A stretch of DNA of 15,483 nucleotides from JAHEEL01 sp964581295 (lineage in GTDB: Bacteria > Actinomycetota > Acidimicrobiia > Spongiisociales > UBA5794), in assembly GCA_964581295.1 (NCBI GenBank), contig CAZONX010000041.1:1-15483 (forward strand), in the 5' to 3' direction. Positions 1-9,056 of the stretch are shown piece by piece. How positions within the stretch are numbered: the first letter of the stretch is position 1; every line of letters starts with the position of its first letter. A program made the translations under genes and the position numbers. The notes under the pieces were generated by a model. It was not told the origin of the DNA, did no database searches, and saw nothing but the letters and a program-made list of their open reading frames with translations.

Positions 1-203
1 GAAGGATTGGTCTCGGGGGCAGCGGTGCTCGTCACCGAATAGGAGATCGGTAGGCAGCGCCATCGTCGCGACCCAGGGCACATGAGCGATGGCCGCTGTG
101 CTCGAAGCCGAGGTGTCGCCGAGGCCGGAACTGGCGCGTCTCGCGCCGACCCACCGCGCCGTGGAGCTCGGGACCGGACATGGCACCTGGTATTCTCTCG
201 GGT
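1..203. other. Left-edge region, no firm gene
   Basis: No gene can be called with confidence here. On the plus strand the first frame reads EGLVSGAAVLVTE and stops at 40-42, which could be the very end of a gene entering from the left. On the minus strand a frame is open from about 187 to the left edge, with coding-like third positions and candidate starts at 187 and 62, but I recognise no motif in it. The two options conflict over 1-42, and neither is supported by anything else in the window. Confidence 0.3.
191..196 (+). promoter_or_regulatory. Candidate -10 for a leaderless start at 204
   Basis: TATTCT lies 7 nt upstream of the GTG at 204. A TANNNT hexamer 6-7 nt before a start codon is the arrangement expected when transcription begins at the start codon itself, and no Shine-Dalgarno is visible. 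No clear -35 is seen. The same pattern recurs before three other genes in this window. Confidence 0.4.
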
Positions 204-653
204 GTGCCTCAGGCCCCTGTCGTCCGACTGATCGACGTCGACGAATCCAACTGGTGAGATGTCGCGGGCGTTGAGCCGCATCCGTCGCAGAAACGCTTCG
301 TTGCCCCCACCATGTATTACTTGTCGCTCGCTCACTATGGCGGGGAGTGGCACCCATTGGCAATCGAGACCGATGGAGTGATCATCGGGCACGTCATGTG
401 GGCGGAAGACGACTCCGATGGTTCGGTGTGGCTTGGCGGCCCCGTGATCGACGGCAGCGCCCAACGCAAGGGCTACGGTCGAGCGGCGGTGCAGGCGTTC
501 TTGGATCGGTTTTCCGAAGATGGCCGTGTCAACGCCGCTCTGTCCTACTCGCCGGACAACACGGTCGTACGCCGGCTCTATGCCGATATAGGATTCGTTG
601 AGACCGGGGAACTCGAAGATGACGAGGTCGTCGCCCGCCATCAGCGAAGCTGA
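204..653 (+). pseudogene. GNAT acetyltransferase (BltD/spermidine acetyltransferase-like), interrupted by TGA
   Basis: Read through one stop, this is a 149-codon GNAT N-acetyltransferase of about the usual length for the BltD-like subgroup. It begins VVRLIDVDESNW and continues DVAGVEPHPSQKRFVAPTMY, the typical N-terminal Trp/Val...Gln-x-x-Phe-Val-Ala pattern. Later come the acetyl-CoA loop QRKGYGRAAVQAFL and the C-terminal NTVVRRLYADIGFVETGE. Codon 18 (255-257) is TGA, just after Asn-Trp, where homologues as I recall them often carry Arg; a single C-to-T change of CGA would explain it. An ATG at 180 is in frame, but GTG 204 fits the leaderless pattern better. Without readthrough only a 113-residue fragment from ATG 312 could be made; it keeps the acetyl-CoA loop but lacks the first strand and helix. 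The substrate is unknown. The gene converges on the GNAT gene at 684-1454. Confidence 0.7.
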
Positions 654-683
654 GCCATTCGACCGAGCATCCGTCGCGAGGCG

Positions 684-1454
684 TCAGCCTTGCAGCCGGT
701 GGTGCATCCAAACGTTCGGTTCGACATAGACGCCCTCTTCCGCACCCTCATCGAACGTGACCGGCGCAAGAGCGCCGTCAACGACGTACTGGCCTGAGGT
801 GGAGAACGTGAGTCCCGTCCATGTCTTCCAGTCGTCTCCGGATCCTGAGATTCGCATCGACTCAGACGCGACCCCAATCATGGTGGCCCCGATGCGTTCG
901 TGAACACGCAGCCAGGGATCGAAGAGGTGCCCGTCGTCCGTCCGCCACGCGACGTAGTCGTCGATCGGAATCAGCGGATACTTCGCCTTGAGCGTGGGCC
1001 GTACCGGAGCGATCAGTGACGACAAGCCGACGTCATGAGCCAGGAGCCGCATCGCTCCAACGAGTGCCGGACCGAGTCCCCGGGCGGTGACGCGAGACGA
1101 TGCTGTGGCCTGGAGAGCGCAGAGGACGGTCGGAGGTGTGCCATCTCGAGCCCCAAGGGATCCCCGGACGAGAGCGTCGTCCCACCCGCCGGGCAGAGTC
1201 GCAGCCGAACCGTCCTACGCGAGCGGGATGCTGTTGCCGTTGGCGAGCAGCGTTCCGTCGTCGATGAGGTAGAACTGAAACTCGGGGCACCTTTCGTACA
1301 TGATCGGGTAGTGCTCGTCGGCGACGGGGTCGTGGAACATGAACGTCGGCCACTGCGTCAGGAAGTCCTCGCCCTGCGCCGCATCTTGGAGATCGGGACG
1401 TTCGGCATGGGTCACCAGCGTCGCCGAGTTGGATCCGAAATTGATCACACGCAT
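684..1454 (-). pseudogene. GNAT-fold acetyltransferase, interrupted by TAG
   Basis: The minus strand encodes one continuous 256-codon protein except for a TAG at codon 80 (1215-1217). The first 79 residues contain PEFQFYLIDDGTLLANGNSIPLA. The frame then resumes with DGSAATLPGGWDDAL, a GNAT motif A (ARGLGPALVGAMRLLA), APVRPTLKAKYPLIPIDDY, and ends with EGVYVEPNVWMHHRL. The two halves read as one member of a large actinobacterial GNAT-like family in which the junction normally reads PLAWDGT, so the stop most likely replaces Trp (TGG to TAG). The start at 1454 has GGGAGA about 6 nt upstream. The segment after the stop keeps the catalytic half, but its first good ATG is at 1052, inside the fold. 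The gene is probably inactive unless the stop is suppressed. The native substrate is unknown. Confidence 0.75.
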
Positions 1455-1499
1455 GGGGATTCTCCCATCAGCCGTTCACCGGGTTGCGATTGCAGTCGG

Positions 1500-1679
1500 T
1501 CAGTCGGATGGCCACATCAGCTGGATGAGCAGCAGTGTCGCCCCGCCAATGGCCATGGCGGCAAGGACGAACCACCCGATGATGTTGATGTTGCCGTTCT
1601 CGCGATACTGGTCGACTTGGAGTCGGAGGCCGAAGCCACCCGCCACCATGAGTATGCCGCCCACCACGATCGCTGCCAT
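1500..1679 (-). CDS. Small two-helix membrane protein
   Basis: This is a 59-residue protein with two hydrophobic helices, about residues 2-19 (AAIVVGGILMVAGGFGL) and 33-54 (IIGWFVLAAMAIGGATLLL). A short polar hairpin, RLQVDQYRENGNIN, joins them, and the tail is MWPSD. An AGGA about 8 nt before ATG 1679 supports this start. The frame stays open further upstream over the SDR gene, but that part has unnatural composition and is a shadow. No family is recognised. It sits 40 nt downstream of the SDR gene and 45 nt upstream of the broken GNAT gene, so it is probably co-transcribed with the SDR gene. Confidence 0.65.
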   Translation of the reverse strand: MAAIVVGGILMVAGGFGLRLQVDQYRENGNINIIGWFVLAAMAIGGATLLLIQLMWPSD

Positions 1680-1719
1680 GTGCCGTCCTGACCTCGGAGC
1701 CCGGATCCTAGGTGGCTGG

Positions 1720-2547
1720 CTACTCGTCGAGGAAGATGTCTCGTTGGAGGGAGGCGTCGGGAATGTAGGCGTAGCCGGACAAGTCGGTGATTCCGGCGTC
1801 GGCGAGCACCTCGTCGTCGATGTAGAAGTTGCCGGTGGTCTCACTGCTTGTTCGGGTGAAGATTTCGTAGGCGGCGTCTGCGAGGATCTCGGGCCGTCGC
1901 GATTGCGCCATGGCAGCATCGCCGCCGAGGAGATTCTGTACGGCGGCCGTTGCGATGATCGTCCGGGGCCACAGGCTGTTGACGGCAATGCCGTCACCAG
2001 CGAACTCGACCGACATGCCGAGCGTGCACATGGACATGCCGTACTTGGCGATCGTGTACGCAACGTGATTCTGGAACCAATGCTGGGCGAGGTTCAGTGG
2101 GGGGCTGAGCGTGAGGATGTGCGGGTTCTCGGCGTTGCGGAGGTGTGGGACGCACGTGCGCGAAACCAGGAAGGTTCCTCGGGTATTGATGTCCTGCATC
2201 AGGTCGTACGACTTCATCGGGACATACTCGGTGCTCGAGAGATTGATTGCCGAGGCATTGTTGACGCACAGGTCAATGCCGCCGAACTCGGCCACGGTGT
2301 GCGCCACCGCCGCCTCGACCTGGTCGTCGTGCCGAATGTCTCCGACGATCGGGAGAGCATTGCCCCCTGCGGCCTCGATCTCCTCCGCTGCGGTGAAGAC
2401 CGTCCCCTCGAGCCTTGGATGGGGCTGTGCGGTCTTGGCGATCAGAGCGACATTGGCGCCGTCGGCAGCGGCGCGCTTCGCAATTGCGAGCCCAATTCCG
2501 CGGCTGCCACCGGAGAGGAACATCGTCTTGCCGGAGAGAGAGGCCAT
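1720..2547 (-). CDS. Short-chain dehydrogenase/reductase (HSDL2-like SDR)
   Basis: This 275-residue cytosolic NAD(P)-dependent oxidoreductase has a classical SDR fold. The nucleotide loop is SGGSRGIG (residues 12-19, with Ser in place of the usual Thr). NNAS at 96-99 matches the NNAG motif, Asn120 fits the structural Asn, and Ser148 with Tyr164-x-x-x-Lys168 completes the catalytic set. The loop QPHPRLEGTVFTAAEEIEAAGG after strand 2 and the WPRTIIATAAVQNLLGG stretch are typical of the HSDL2-like subgroup (hydroxysteroid dehydrogenase-like protein 2), whose physiological substrate is not settled. An AAGGAG 5 nt before the ATG gives a strong start. It lies 30 nt downstream of the DapA-like gene. 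The family assignment is firm; the substrate cannot be told from the sequence. Confidence 0.9.
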   Translation of the reverse strand: MASLSGKTMFLSGGSRGIGLAIAKRAAADGANVALIAKTAQPHPRLEGTVFTAAEEIEAAGGNALPIVGDIRHDDQVEAAVAHTVAEFGGIDLCVNNASAINLSSTEYVPMKSYDLMQDINTRGTFLVSRTCVPHLRNAENPHILTLSPPLNLAQHWFQNHVAYTIAKYGMSMCTLGMSVEFAGDGIAVNSLWPRTIIATAAVQNLLGGDAAMAQSRRPEILADAAYEIFTRTSSETTGNFYIDDEVLADAGITDLSGYAYIPDASLQRDIFLDE

Positions 2548-2577
2548 GTGCGCTCCTTCGCTACGTTGCCAGCGAGG

Positions 2578-3432
2578 CTACCGGTTCGCTACCGGACAGC
2601 ACACTGCCCGCATCTTCTCGCTGATGTCCTTGTCGAGGCTGGCCAATGGCGCCCGCATCGATCCGGCCTCGAGGCCGACCATCGACGCGGCCGCGTAGGT
2701 GCCGGCGACGCCGTGCCACTCCACGTTCGATGCAATGGCCGTGAGGCGGTCTTGTGCATCGGCGTTCGTGCGGGCGGCGGCGACGAGCTCCGGGGCGTAG
2801 TTCACCGACGCCGTGATGGCTCCGTAGACGCCACGTCGCGTCGCCTCGTAGACCACTCGTGAGGCGCCGTTGTAGAGCATGAATCCGTCATCGACGGCTT
2901 CAAGAATGGGCTCGATCCGCTCCGGGTCTCCTCCGGAGTCCTTCATGCCGACGATGTTGGGGTGCGATGCGATGTCGATCACGGCCGCGACCGGGAGTTC
3001 GTAGCCGGTGACGGCCGGCACCGAATAGCAGAAGACCGGGAGCGAAGATGCTTCGGCGACCGCCAGGTAGAACGACGTGACCAGTTCGGCGTCCTTGCGC
3101 AGCAGGAGCGTGGGCGTGATCACCAAGGCGGCGTCGGCCCCGACACCCGCTGCCTCAGCAATCTGGTCGTTCGCTTGGCGGACGGACTGCGCGGAGACGC
3201 CGGCGAGGAGGAATGCCGATTCGCCGAGTTCGCCGCGTGCCACGGCGGCCAAGCTCGCTCGTTCTCCCGCCTCCAGATACGGTCCCAGCCCGGTCGATCC
3301 GCCGAGGAGGAATCCCTCGACGCCCCAGCCGGACAACGATGCCAGATTGTGACGGTGAGCCCTGCCGTCGAGCGATCCGCTTTCGTCGAATGGCGTGATC
3401 ATCGCCACCATCGTGCGGGGTGGAGTCTTCAT
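2578..3432 (-). CDS. Dihydrodipicolinate synthase (DapA/NAL) superfamily lyase
   Basis: This 284-residue TIM-barrel class I aldolase or lyase forms a Schiff base between a 2-oxo acid and a lysine. Lys164 in NIVGMKDSGGD is the Schiff-base lysine, and Tyr136 in VFCYSVPAVTGY corresponds to the catalytic Tyr of the YNxP region. The substrate-binding loop reads GGSTGLGPYLEAGER (44-58); where true DapA has GTTGE, the Glu here is Leu. With that change, and with no lysine genes nearby, it is more likely a 2-keto-sugar-acid or hydroxy-oxo-acid aldolase than the lysine-pathway enzyme, but the substrate is unknown. Its ATG follows the TAG of gnd directly, so the two genes are probably translated in a coupled way. 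A GGGG about 8 nt upstream is only a weak ribosome site. The C-terminus ends MRAVCCPVANR. Confidence 0.85.
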   Translation of the reverse strand: MKTPPRTMVAMITPFDESGSLDGRAHRHNLASLSGWGVEGFLLGGSTGLGPYLEAGERASLAAVARGELGESAFLLAGVSAQSVRQANDQIAEAAGVGADAALVITPTLLLRKDAELVTSFYLAVAEASSLPVFCYSVPAVTGYELPVAAVIDIASHPNIVGMKDSGGDPERIEPILEAVDDGFMLYNGASRVVYEATRRGVYGAITASVNYAPELVAAARTNADAQDRLTAIASNVEWHGVAGTYAAASMVGLEAGSMRAPLASLDKDISEKMRAVCCPVANR

Positions 3433-4848
3433 CTACGAACCCCAGTCCGAGTGGAAGAATTCGCCTCGGGCACCGTCCACGCGTTCGTACGTGTGCGCTC
3501 CGAACAAGTCGCGCTGTGCCTGGATGAGGTTGGCAGGGAGCCTCTGCGACCGGAATCCGTCGTAGAACGCGAGGGCGGAGGAGTAGGCAGGGACCGGGAT
3601 CCCGGCCTCCACCGCTCGTGCCACGGTGCGTCGCCATCCTGGCTCGGCGTCGACGATCGCATCGCGGAAGAACCCATCGAGCAGGAGATTCGAGAGCGTT
3701 GGGTTTGACCGGTAGCCCGACGTGATGTCTGACAGGAACCGCGACCGGATGATGCAGCCGGCACGCCAGAGCGAGGCGATTGTTCCCGGATCGAGGTCCC
3801 AGCCGAACTCCTCGGATGCCGCCTCGAACAGCATGAAGCCCTGGGCATAGGAGACGATCTTGGATGCGTACAGCGCATCCGCGAGATCGGCGATGACCCT
3901 TTCGGCGTCGCCGGCGATCCGCCCGTGCGGTCCGGTCAGCGTCTTGGATGCAACAGCCCGCTCATCGACGAGCGCCGACACGATCCGGGCGTAGACAGCC
4001 TCGGCGACCAGCGTGGTGGGGGTGCCCTGTTCCATCGACGCCGCCACCGTCCATTTTCCTGTTCCCTTCTGCCCAGCCGCGTCGAGCACCTGATCGAGGA
4101 GCGGGAGGCCGTCGGCGTCGGTCGTGGCCATCACGTCGCTGGTGATCTCGATGAGGAACGAGTCGAGGCGTCCGGCGTTCCACCCAGCGAACACCGGCTG
4201 GATCGCGGCGGGTTCCATGCCGAGGCCGCGCCGCATGATGTCGTAGGCCTCGGCGATGACCTGCATATCGCCGTACTCGATGCCGTTGTGAACCATCTTC
4301 ACGTAGTGGCCGGCGCCGCCCGGTCCAACCCACTCGCAGCACGGTTCTCCTTCGGCGATCGCCGCGATCGATGTGTAGATCGGCCGAATCTGGGGCCAAG
4401 CCGCCTCGCTGCCCCCTGGCATGATCGACGGGCCGTATCGAGCGCCCTCTTCACCGCCTGAGATGCCCATCCCGATGAAGTGCATGCCGAGGTCGGCGAG
4501 GCTGGCGGTCCTCCGCTCGGTGTCGGTGAACAGCGAGTTGCCGCCATCGATGATGATGTCGCCCGCGTCGAGGAGTGGAATCAGTTGCTCGATCTGGTCA
4601 TCGACGGGCGCTCCCGCCTTGATCATGAGCATGACGACCCGAGGACATTCGAGGCTGCCGACCAACTCGTCGAGCGAGTGCGTCGCAATCACGGCGGACT
4701 CTGCCGCCTCGGTCGCCACGAAGTCGTCGGTCCGTTCCGGAGAACGGTTGAACACGGCGACGGTGTATCCGTGGTCGGCCAGGTTCAACACGAGGTTCCT
4801 ACCCATGACCGCGAGGCCGATGAGTCCGATATCTGCTGGTTGGGGCAT
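3433..4848 (-). CDS. gnd: 6-phosphogluconate dehydrogenase, decarboxylating
   Basis: This 471-residue enzyme of the oxidative pentose phosphate pathway converts 6-phosphogluconate to ribulose-5-phosphate and CO2, making NADPH. The N-terminal Rossmann motif is IGLIGLAVMGRNL, and FNRSPERT at 33-40 has the Asn-Arg-Ser found in NADP-using enzymes. IIDGGNSLFTDTERRT, GMGISGGEEGARYGPSIMPGG (127-147) and HYVKMVHNGIEYGDMQ (181-196, with Lys184, Asn188 and Glu191 at the active site) are family signatures. The tail LFGAHTYERVDG...FFHSDW carries the His and Arg that the partner subunit contributes. I chose ATG 4848 because MPQPADIGLIGL matches the family N-terminus. An upstream in-frame ATG at 4896 would add 16 residues and overlap the peptidase gene. 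No ribosome site precedes 4848, but a -10-like TAGCGT lies 7 nt upstream, suggesting its own leaderless transcript. Confidence 0.96.
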   Translation of the reverse strand: MPQPADIGLIGLAVMGRNLVLNLADHGYTVAVFNRSPERTDDFVATEAAESAVIATHSLDELVGSLECPRVVMLMIKAGAPVDDQIEQLIPLLDAGDIIIDGGNSLFTDTERRTASLADLGMHFIGMGISGGEEGARYGPSIMPGGSEAAWPQIRPIYTSIAAIAEGEPCCEWVGPGGAGHYVKMVHNGIEYGDMQVIAEAYDIMRRGLGMEPAAIQPVFAGWNAGRLDSFLIEITSDVMATTDADGLPLLDQVLDAAGQKGTGKWTVAASMEQGTPTTLVAEAVYARIVSALVDERAVASKTLTGPHGRIAGDAERVIADLADALYASKIVSYAQGFMLFEAASEEFGWDLDPGTIASLWRAGCIIRSRFLSDITSGYRSNPTLSNLLLDGFFRDAIVDAEPGWRRTVARAVEAGIPVPAYSSALAFYDGFRSQRLPANLIQAQRDLFGAHTYERVDGARGEFFHSDWGS

Positions 4849-4855
4849 GGAGACG

Positions 4856-4861
4856 ACGCTA
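4856..4861 (-). promoter_or_regulatory. Candidate -10 for leaderless gnd
   Basis: On the minus strand TAGCGT is followed by 7 nt and then the gnd ATG. The 17-nt gap to the upstream peptidase gene contains no Shine-Dalgarno. The TANNNT spacing suggests that transcription starts at the first base of gnd, so gnd and the DapA-like gene could be expressed independently of the peptidase. The -35 would lie inside the peptidase gene and is not evident. Confidence 0.4.
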
Positions 4862-4865
4862 GTCG

Positions 4866-6329
4866 CTATGCGGGAAGCTGCGGACCGTAGAGCCACGTCG
4901 CGAAGAGATCGTCGAGGTCGCGTCCCGCCTTCTCTTCGGCGAGGGCAATGAAGTCCTCGGTCGTGGCATTGCCATTCGAGAAACGGTGTGCGTAGGTTCG
5001 GATCGTGTCGAAGAACACGTCGTCGCCGACCTCGTCGCGCAGGGCAACGAGCACGAAGGCGCCTCGCTGATACACGCTGGCGTTGAAGAGATCGTCGGGT
5101 GGCGGGGTAGCCGGTGGGCCGTATTCTCCGATACGAGCCGCCTCCATCCGGTTCGCGACCTCTTCACGATATGCCCCCGATCCATACCGGTGCTCGACCC
5201 AGAGCAGTTCGGCGAATGTCGCAAAGCCCTCGTTGAGCCAGATGTCGCTCCATTGGCCAACCGAGACCGAGTCGCCGAACCACTGGTGGGCGAGTTCGTG
5301 CACGAGCACATACTCGAAGTACGGGGCCTCCACCATCGTCCGCCCGAACACGGAGAGCGTCTGGTTCTCGAGAGCCGCAGGGAAGCCACCGACGACGGCG
5401 ATGCCGTAGCGGTCGAACGGGTAGGGACCGAACGACGCTTCGAGCACCTTCACCATCTCCCCGGTGGTCGCGAGAACGGCCGGGGGAGCATCCGCGAGGT
5501 CGGGGGGAAGGACGTTGCGAATCGGGAACCCTGCATCTGCGGTAGCGACGGGATCATGGACGATCGACCAATCGGGACCGATGACGATGGTGGCGAGGTA
5601 GGGGGCCATCGGCGTATCCAGGGACCACTGGAACGTCGACGTGCCGTCGCCGTCCGAGACGGCGGTGAGTTCGCCGTTGGCTGCTCCGACGTAGCCATCG
5701 GGGACCGTGACGGAGAAGGTGAATGTGGCCTTGTCGAGCGGATGGTCGTTGGCAGGGAACCACGAGCGCGCGGCGTCGGGTTCGGCGACGACGAACTGTT
5801 CGCCCTCGGGGCCTGCGGACCACCCAATGCCAAACGGCATGGCCTCCGATTCCGTCGGGCTCGGCATGCCTTGGTAGTCCATTTCGACCTTGAAGATGTC
5901 GCCGGATCGCAATTCGACGGGTGTGATTGTCAGCTCTCCGCCGCTGCGCTCGAACGGGGTCGGCGACCCGTTGACGTCGAGGCGTTCAATGTCCCATCCG
6001 ATGAAGTCGAGGTTGAACGATGCGAGGTCGTCGGTCGCCGTGGCGGTCACCACCACCGATGCCGTGACCGAGCCGTCCGCGTCGTACGCGACATCGAGGT
6101 GGTAATGGTCGACGTCGTAGCCGCCGTTGCCGAGCGACGGGTAGTAGTCGTCCCCGATCCCCGCGGCTCCCGCGATGTAGGTCGGATCGACCGTCGCCAC
6201 CGCCGTCGAGGTCGTGGATGGCTGAATGGTCGTTGTCGGAGCAGCTGTGGAGGAAGTCTCGGACACTGGCTCGCCGCTACAAGACGCAGCGACGAGCACA
6301 ACTACGAGGCTCGCGATTAACCGTCTCAT
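4866..6329 (-). CDS. Lipoprotein M1-family zinc metallopeptidase
   Basis: This is a 487-residue exported zinc peptidase of the gluzincin M1 (aminopeptidase N) family. The N-terminus is a lipoprotein signal (MRRLIASLVVVLVAASC, Cys17) followed by a Ser/Thr/Pro-rich linker to about residue 48. A beta-rich domain, about 70-255, precedes the catalytic domain. HELAH at 344-348 and Glu367 in NEGFA form the HExxH-x18-E zinc site, and Tyr420 in YQRGAF is the likely transition-state tyrosine. The exopeptidase motif GAMEN appears as AALEN (318-322). The protein ends soon after the catalytic helices and lacks the long C-terminal repeat domain of PepN and ERAP enzymes. It is probably anchored to the outer face of the membrane and trims peptides. 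No ribosome site precedes the ATG; TACCTT 6 nt upstream suggests a leaderless mRNA. Confidence 0.9.
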   Translation of the reverse strand: MRRLIASLVVVLVAASCSGEPVSETSSTAAPTTTIQPSTTSTAVATVDPTYIAGAAGIGDDYYPSLGNGGYDVDHYHLDVAYDADGSVTASVVVTATATDDLASFNLDFIGWDIERLDVNGSPTPFERSGGELTITPVELRSGDIFKVEMDYQGMPSPTESEAMPFGIGWSAGPEGEQFVVAEPDAARSWFPANDHPLDKATFTFSVTVPDGYVGAANGELTAVSDGDGTSTFQWSLDTPMAPYLATIVIGPDWSIVHDPVATADAGFPIRNVLPPDLADAPPAVLATTGEMVKVLEASFGPYPFDRYGIAVVGGFPAALENQTLSVFGRTMVEAPYFEYVLVHELAHQWFGDSVSVGQWSDIWLNEGFATFAELLWVEHRYGSGAYREEVANRMEAARIGEYGPPATPPPDDLFNASVYQRGAFVLVALRDEVGDDVFFDTIRTYAHRFSNGNATTEDFIALAEEKAGRDLDDLFATWLYGPQLPA

Positions 6330-6335
6330 AGGACA

Positions 6336-6341
6336 AAGGTA
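6336..6341 (-). promoter_or_regulatory. Candidate -10 for the leaderless M1 peptidase gene
   Basis: The minus strand reads TACCTT, then 6 nt, then ATG 6329. The nearest purine-rich stretch, TGGAG, is about 20 nt further upstream, too far for a ribosome site. The 86-nt gap to leuB (6330-6415) also holds a GAGCT...AGCTC inverted repeat on the minus strand, but no T-tract, so no intrinsic terminator for the leu operon is visible. Confidence 0.4.
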
Positions 6342-6406
6342 CCGACGCTCCAGGTAATCGCCACGAGCTGTTGTTGGTAGCTGCTAGCTCACCCTCGGCG
6401 ACCGGC

Positions 6407-6441
6407 GTCTCGTTTCTAGCGTCTCGTGTCTGGTGTCTCGC
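6407..6441. repeat. Heptamer tandem array over the end of leuB
   Basis: Five consecutive 7-bp units read GTCTCGT, TTCTAGC, GTCTCGT, GTCTGGT and GTCTCGC on the plus strand, consensus about GTCTSGY. The array spans the leuB stop codon (6416-6418): its minus-strand reading encodes the last LeuB residues, RETPDTRR, and the TAG. This looks like slippage-type expansion into the 3' end of the gene. Confidence 0.7.
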
Positions 6442-7488
6442 GGCTCCCAACCGCCAGCGCGACCGCGCTCCCCATATCGCTGGTCGTCGCCGTGGGCCCA
6501 GTCCCCACGATATCCGCGGTGCGCAACCCGGCGGCGAGTACATCTTCGACTGCCTGGTCAACTGCTGCGGCGGCCTCCGGGAGGCCGAGCGAATGACGCA
6601 ACGCCATCGCAGCAGCGAGGATGGTCGCCAACGGGTTCGCGAGGTTCTTTCCGGCGATGTCGGGCGCCGACCCGTGCACCGGCTCGTAGAGACCCGGTGG
6701 GCCATCGCCGAGCGAAGCCGAAGGAAGCAGCCCGAGAGATCCCGGGAGCATTGATGCTTCGTCGGTGAGGATGTCGCCGAAGAGGTTCCCCGTCACGACG
6801 ACATCGAAGTCCCGAGGACGCGAGAGCAGATGCATCGCCATTGAGTCGACGAGCACGATCTCGAACTCCACATCGGGGAACTCGTCCTCCATGACCCGCT
6901 GGGCGGTGCGGCGCCAGAGTCGTGACACCTCGAGCACATTGGCTTTGTCGACAGAGGTGACTTTGCCGCGGCGGCGTCCGGCGGCTTCTCCTGCCATGCG
7001 CACGACCCGCTCGACTTCGGGCACGGAGTAGACCATTTCGTTGGTGGCCACCTGGCCGTCGGCGGACAGCGACGACGGACCGAAGTAGATGCCGCCGGTG
7101 AGTTCTCGCACGAACAGGATGTCGACACCGGCGGCATCGCGCAGCGGTGATGACCTGGGGAAGTGGACCTGAATCGGACGCAGATTGGCATAGAGCCCGA
7201 GTTCGGAGCGGATTGCGAGCAGCCCGTCTTCGGGTCGGGTCTTGGCCAACGGGTCATCCCATTTCGGACCGCCGACGGCACCGAGGATCACGGCGTCCGA
7301 GGCGCGACACGCCGCCACGGTCGACGTTGGGAGAGCATCGCCGGTGGCTTCGATCGCAGCCCCGCCGATGAGGTACTCCTCGAATGTGAATTGGAGGCCG
7401 AACCGCATCGCGACGACCTCGAGGACCTTGCGCGCTTCGGTGACGACCTCGGGACCGATACCGTCGCCGGGGAGGAGGACGAAACGGC

Positions 7489-7492
<4 letters not shown>
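6416..7492 (-). CDS. leuB: 3-isopropylmalate dehydrogenase
   Basis: This 358-residue enzyme oxidises and decarboxylates 3-isopropylmalate with NAD to 2-oxoisocaproate, the third leucine-specific step. It starts LLPGDGIGPEVV. ILGAVGGPKWDDP (70-82), Tyr136 in ELTGGIYFG, Lys183 in TSVDKANVLEVSRLWR, and the metal-binding Asp216, Asp240 and Asp244 are all present. The signature NLFGDILTDEASMLPGSLGL occupies 236-255, and GLYEPVHGSAPDIAGKNLAN follows. The start ATG overlaps the leuA stop as ATGA, so translation is coupled. The last eight or so residues are encoded by a 7-bp repeat array and form an arginine-rich tail not expected in the family. It is the last gene of the branched-chain operon. Confidence 0.97.
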
Positions 7493-9024
<1,532 letters not shown>

Positions 9025-9056
9025 AGGTCACGCGCCTCTCTGGCCGGCAGCACAAA

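Noticed and set aside
280..295. TCCGTCGCAGAAA shared by 282-294 and 13732-13744.
   Set aside because: The first copy codes for conserved GNAT residues (PSQK), so the match is most likely chance.
204..1454. Genome-wide reassignment of TGA or TAG to explain the two interrupted GNAT genes.
   Set aside because: Other genes here end normally on both: TGA for leuA, ilvB, ilvN, ilvC and hypA; TAG for gnd, leuB, the SDR gene and the NYN gene.
1339..2862. A 507-codon open frame on the plus strand.
   Set aside because: It is a shadow of the minus-strand SDR and neighbouring genes; its translation has no family features, while the minus strand has clear motifs.
4849..4896. gnd starting at ATG 4896.
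   Set aside because: The 16 added residues overlap the peptidase gene and do not match the 6PGDH N-terminus, which begins just before IGLIGLAVMG.
4986..6320. A 444-codon plus-strand open frame opposite the M1 peptidase.
   Set aside because: It is an antisense shadow typical of high-GC DNA; the zinc-site motifs are on the minus strand.
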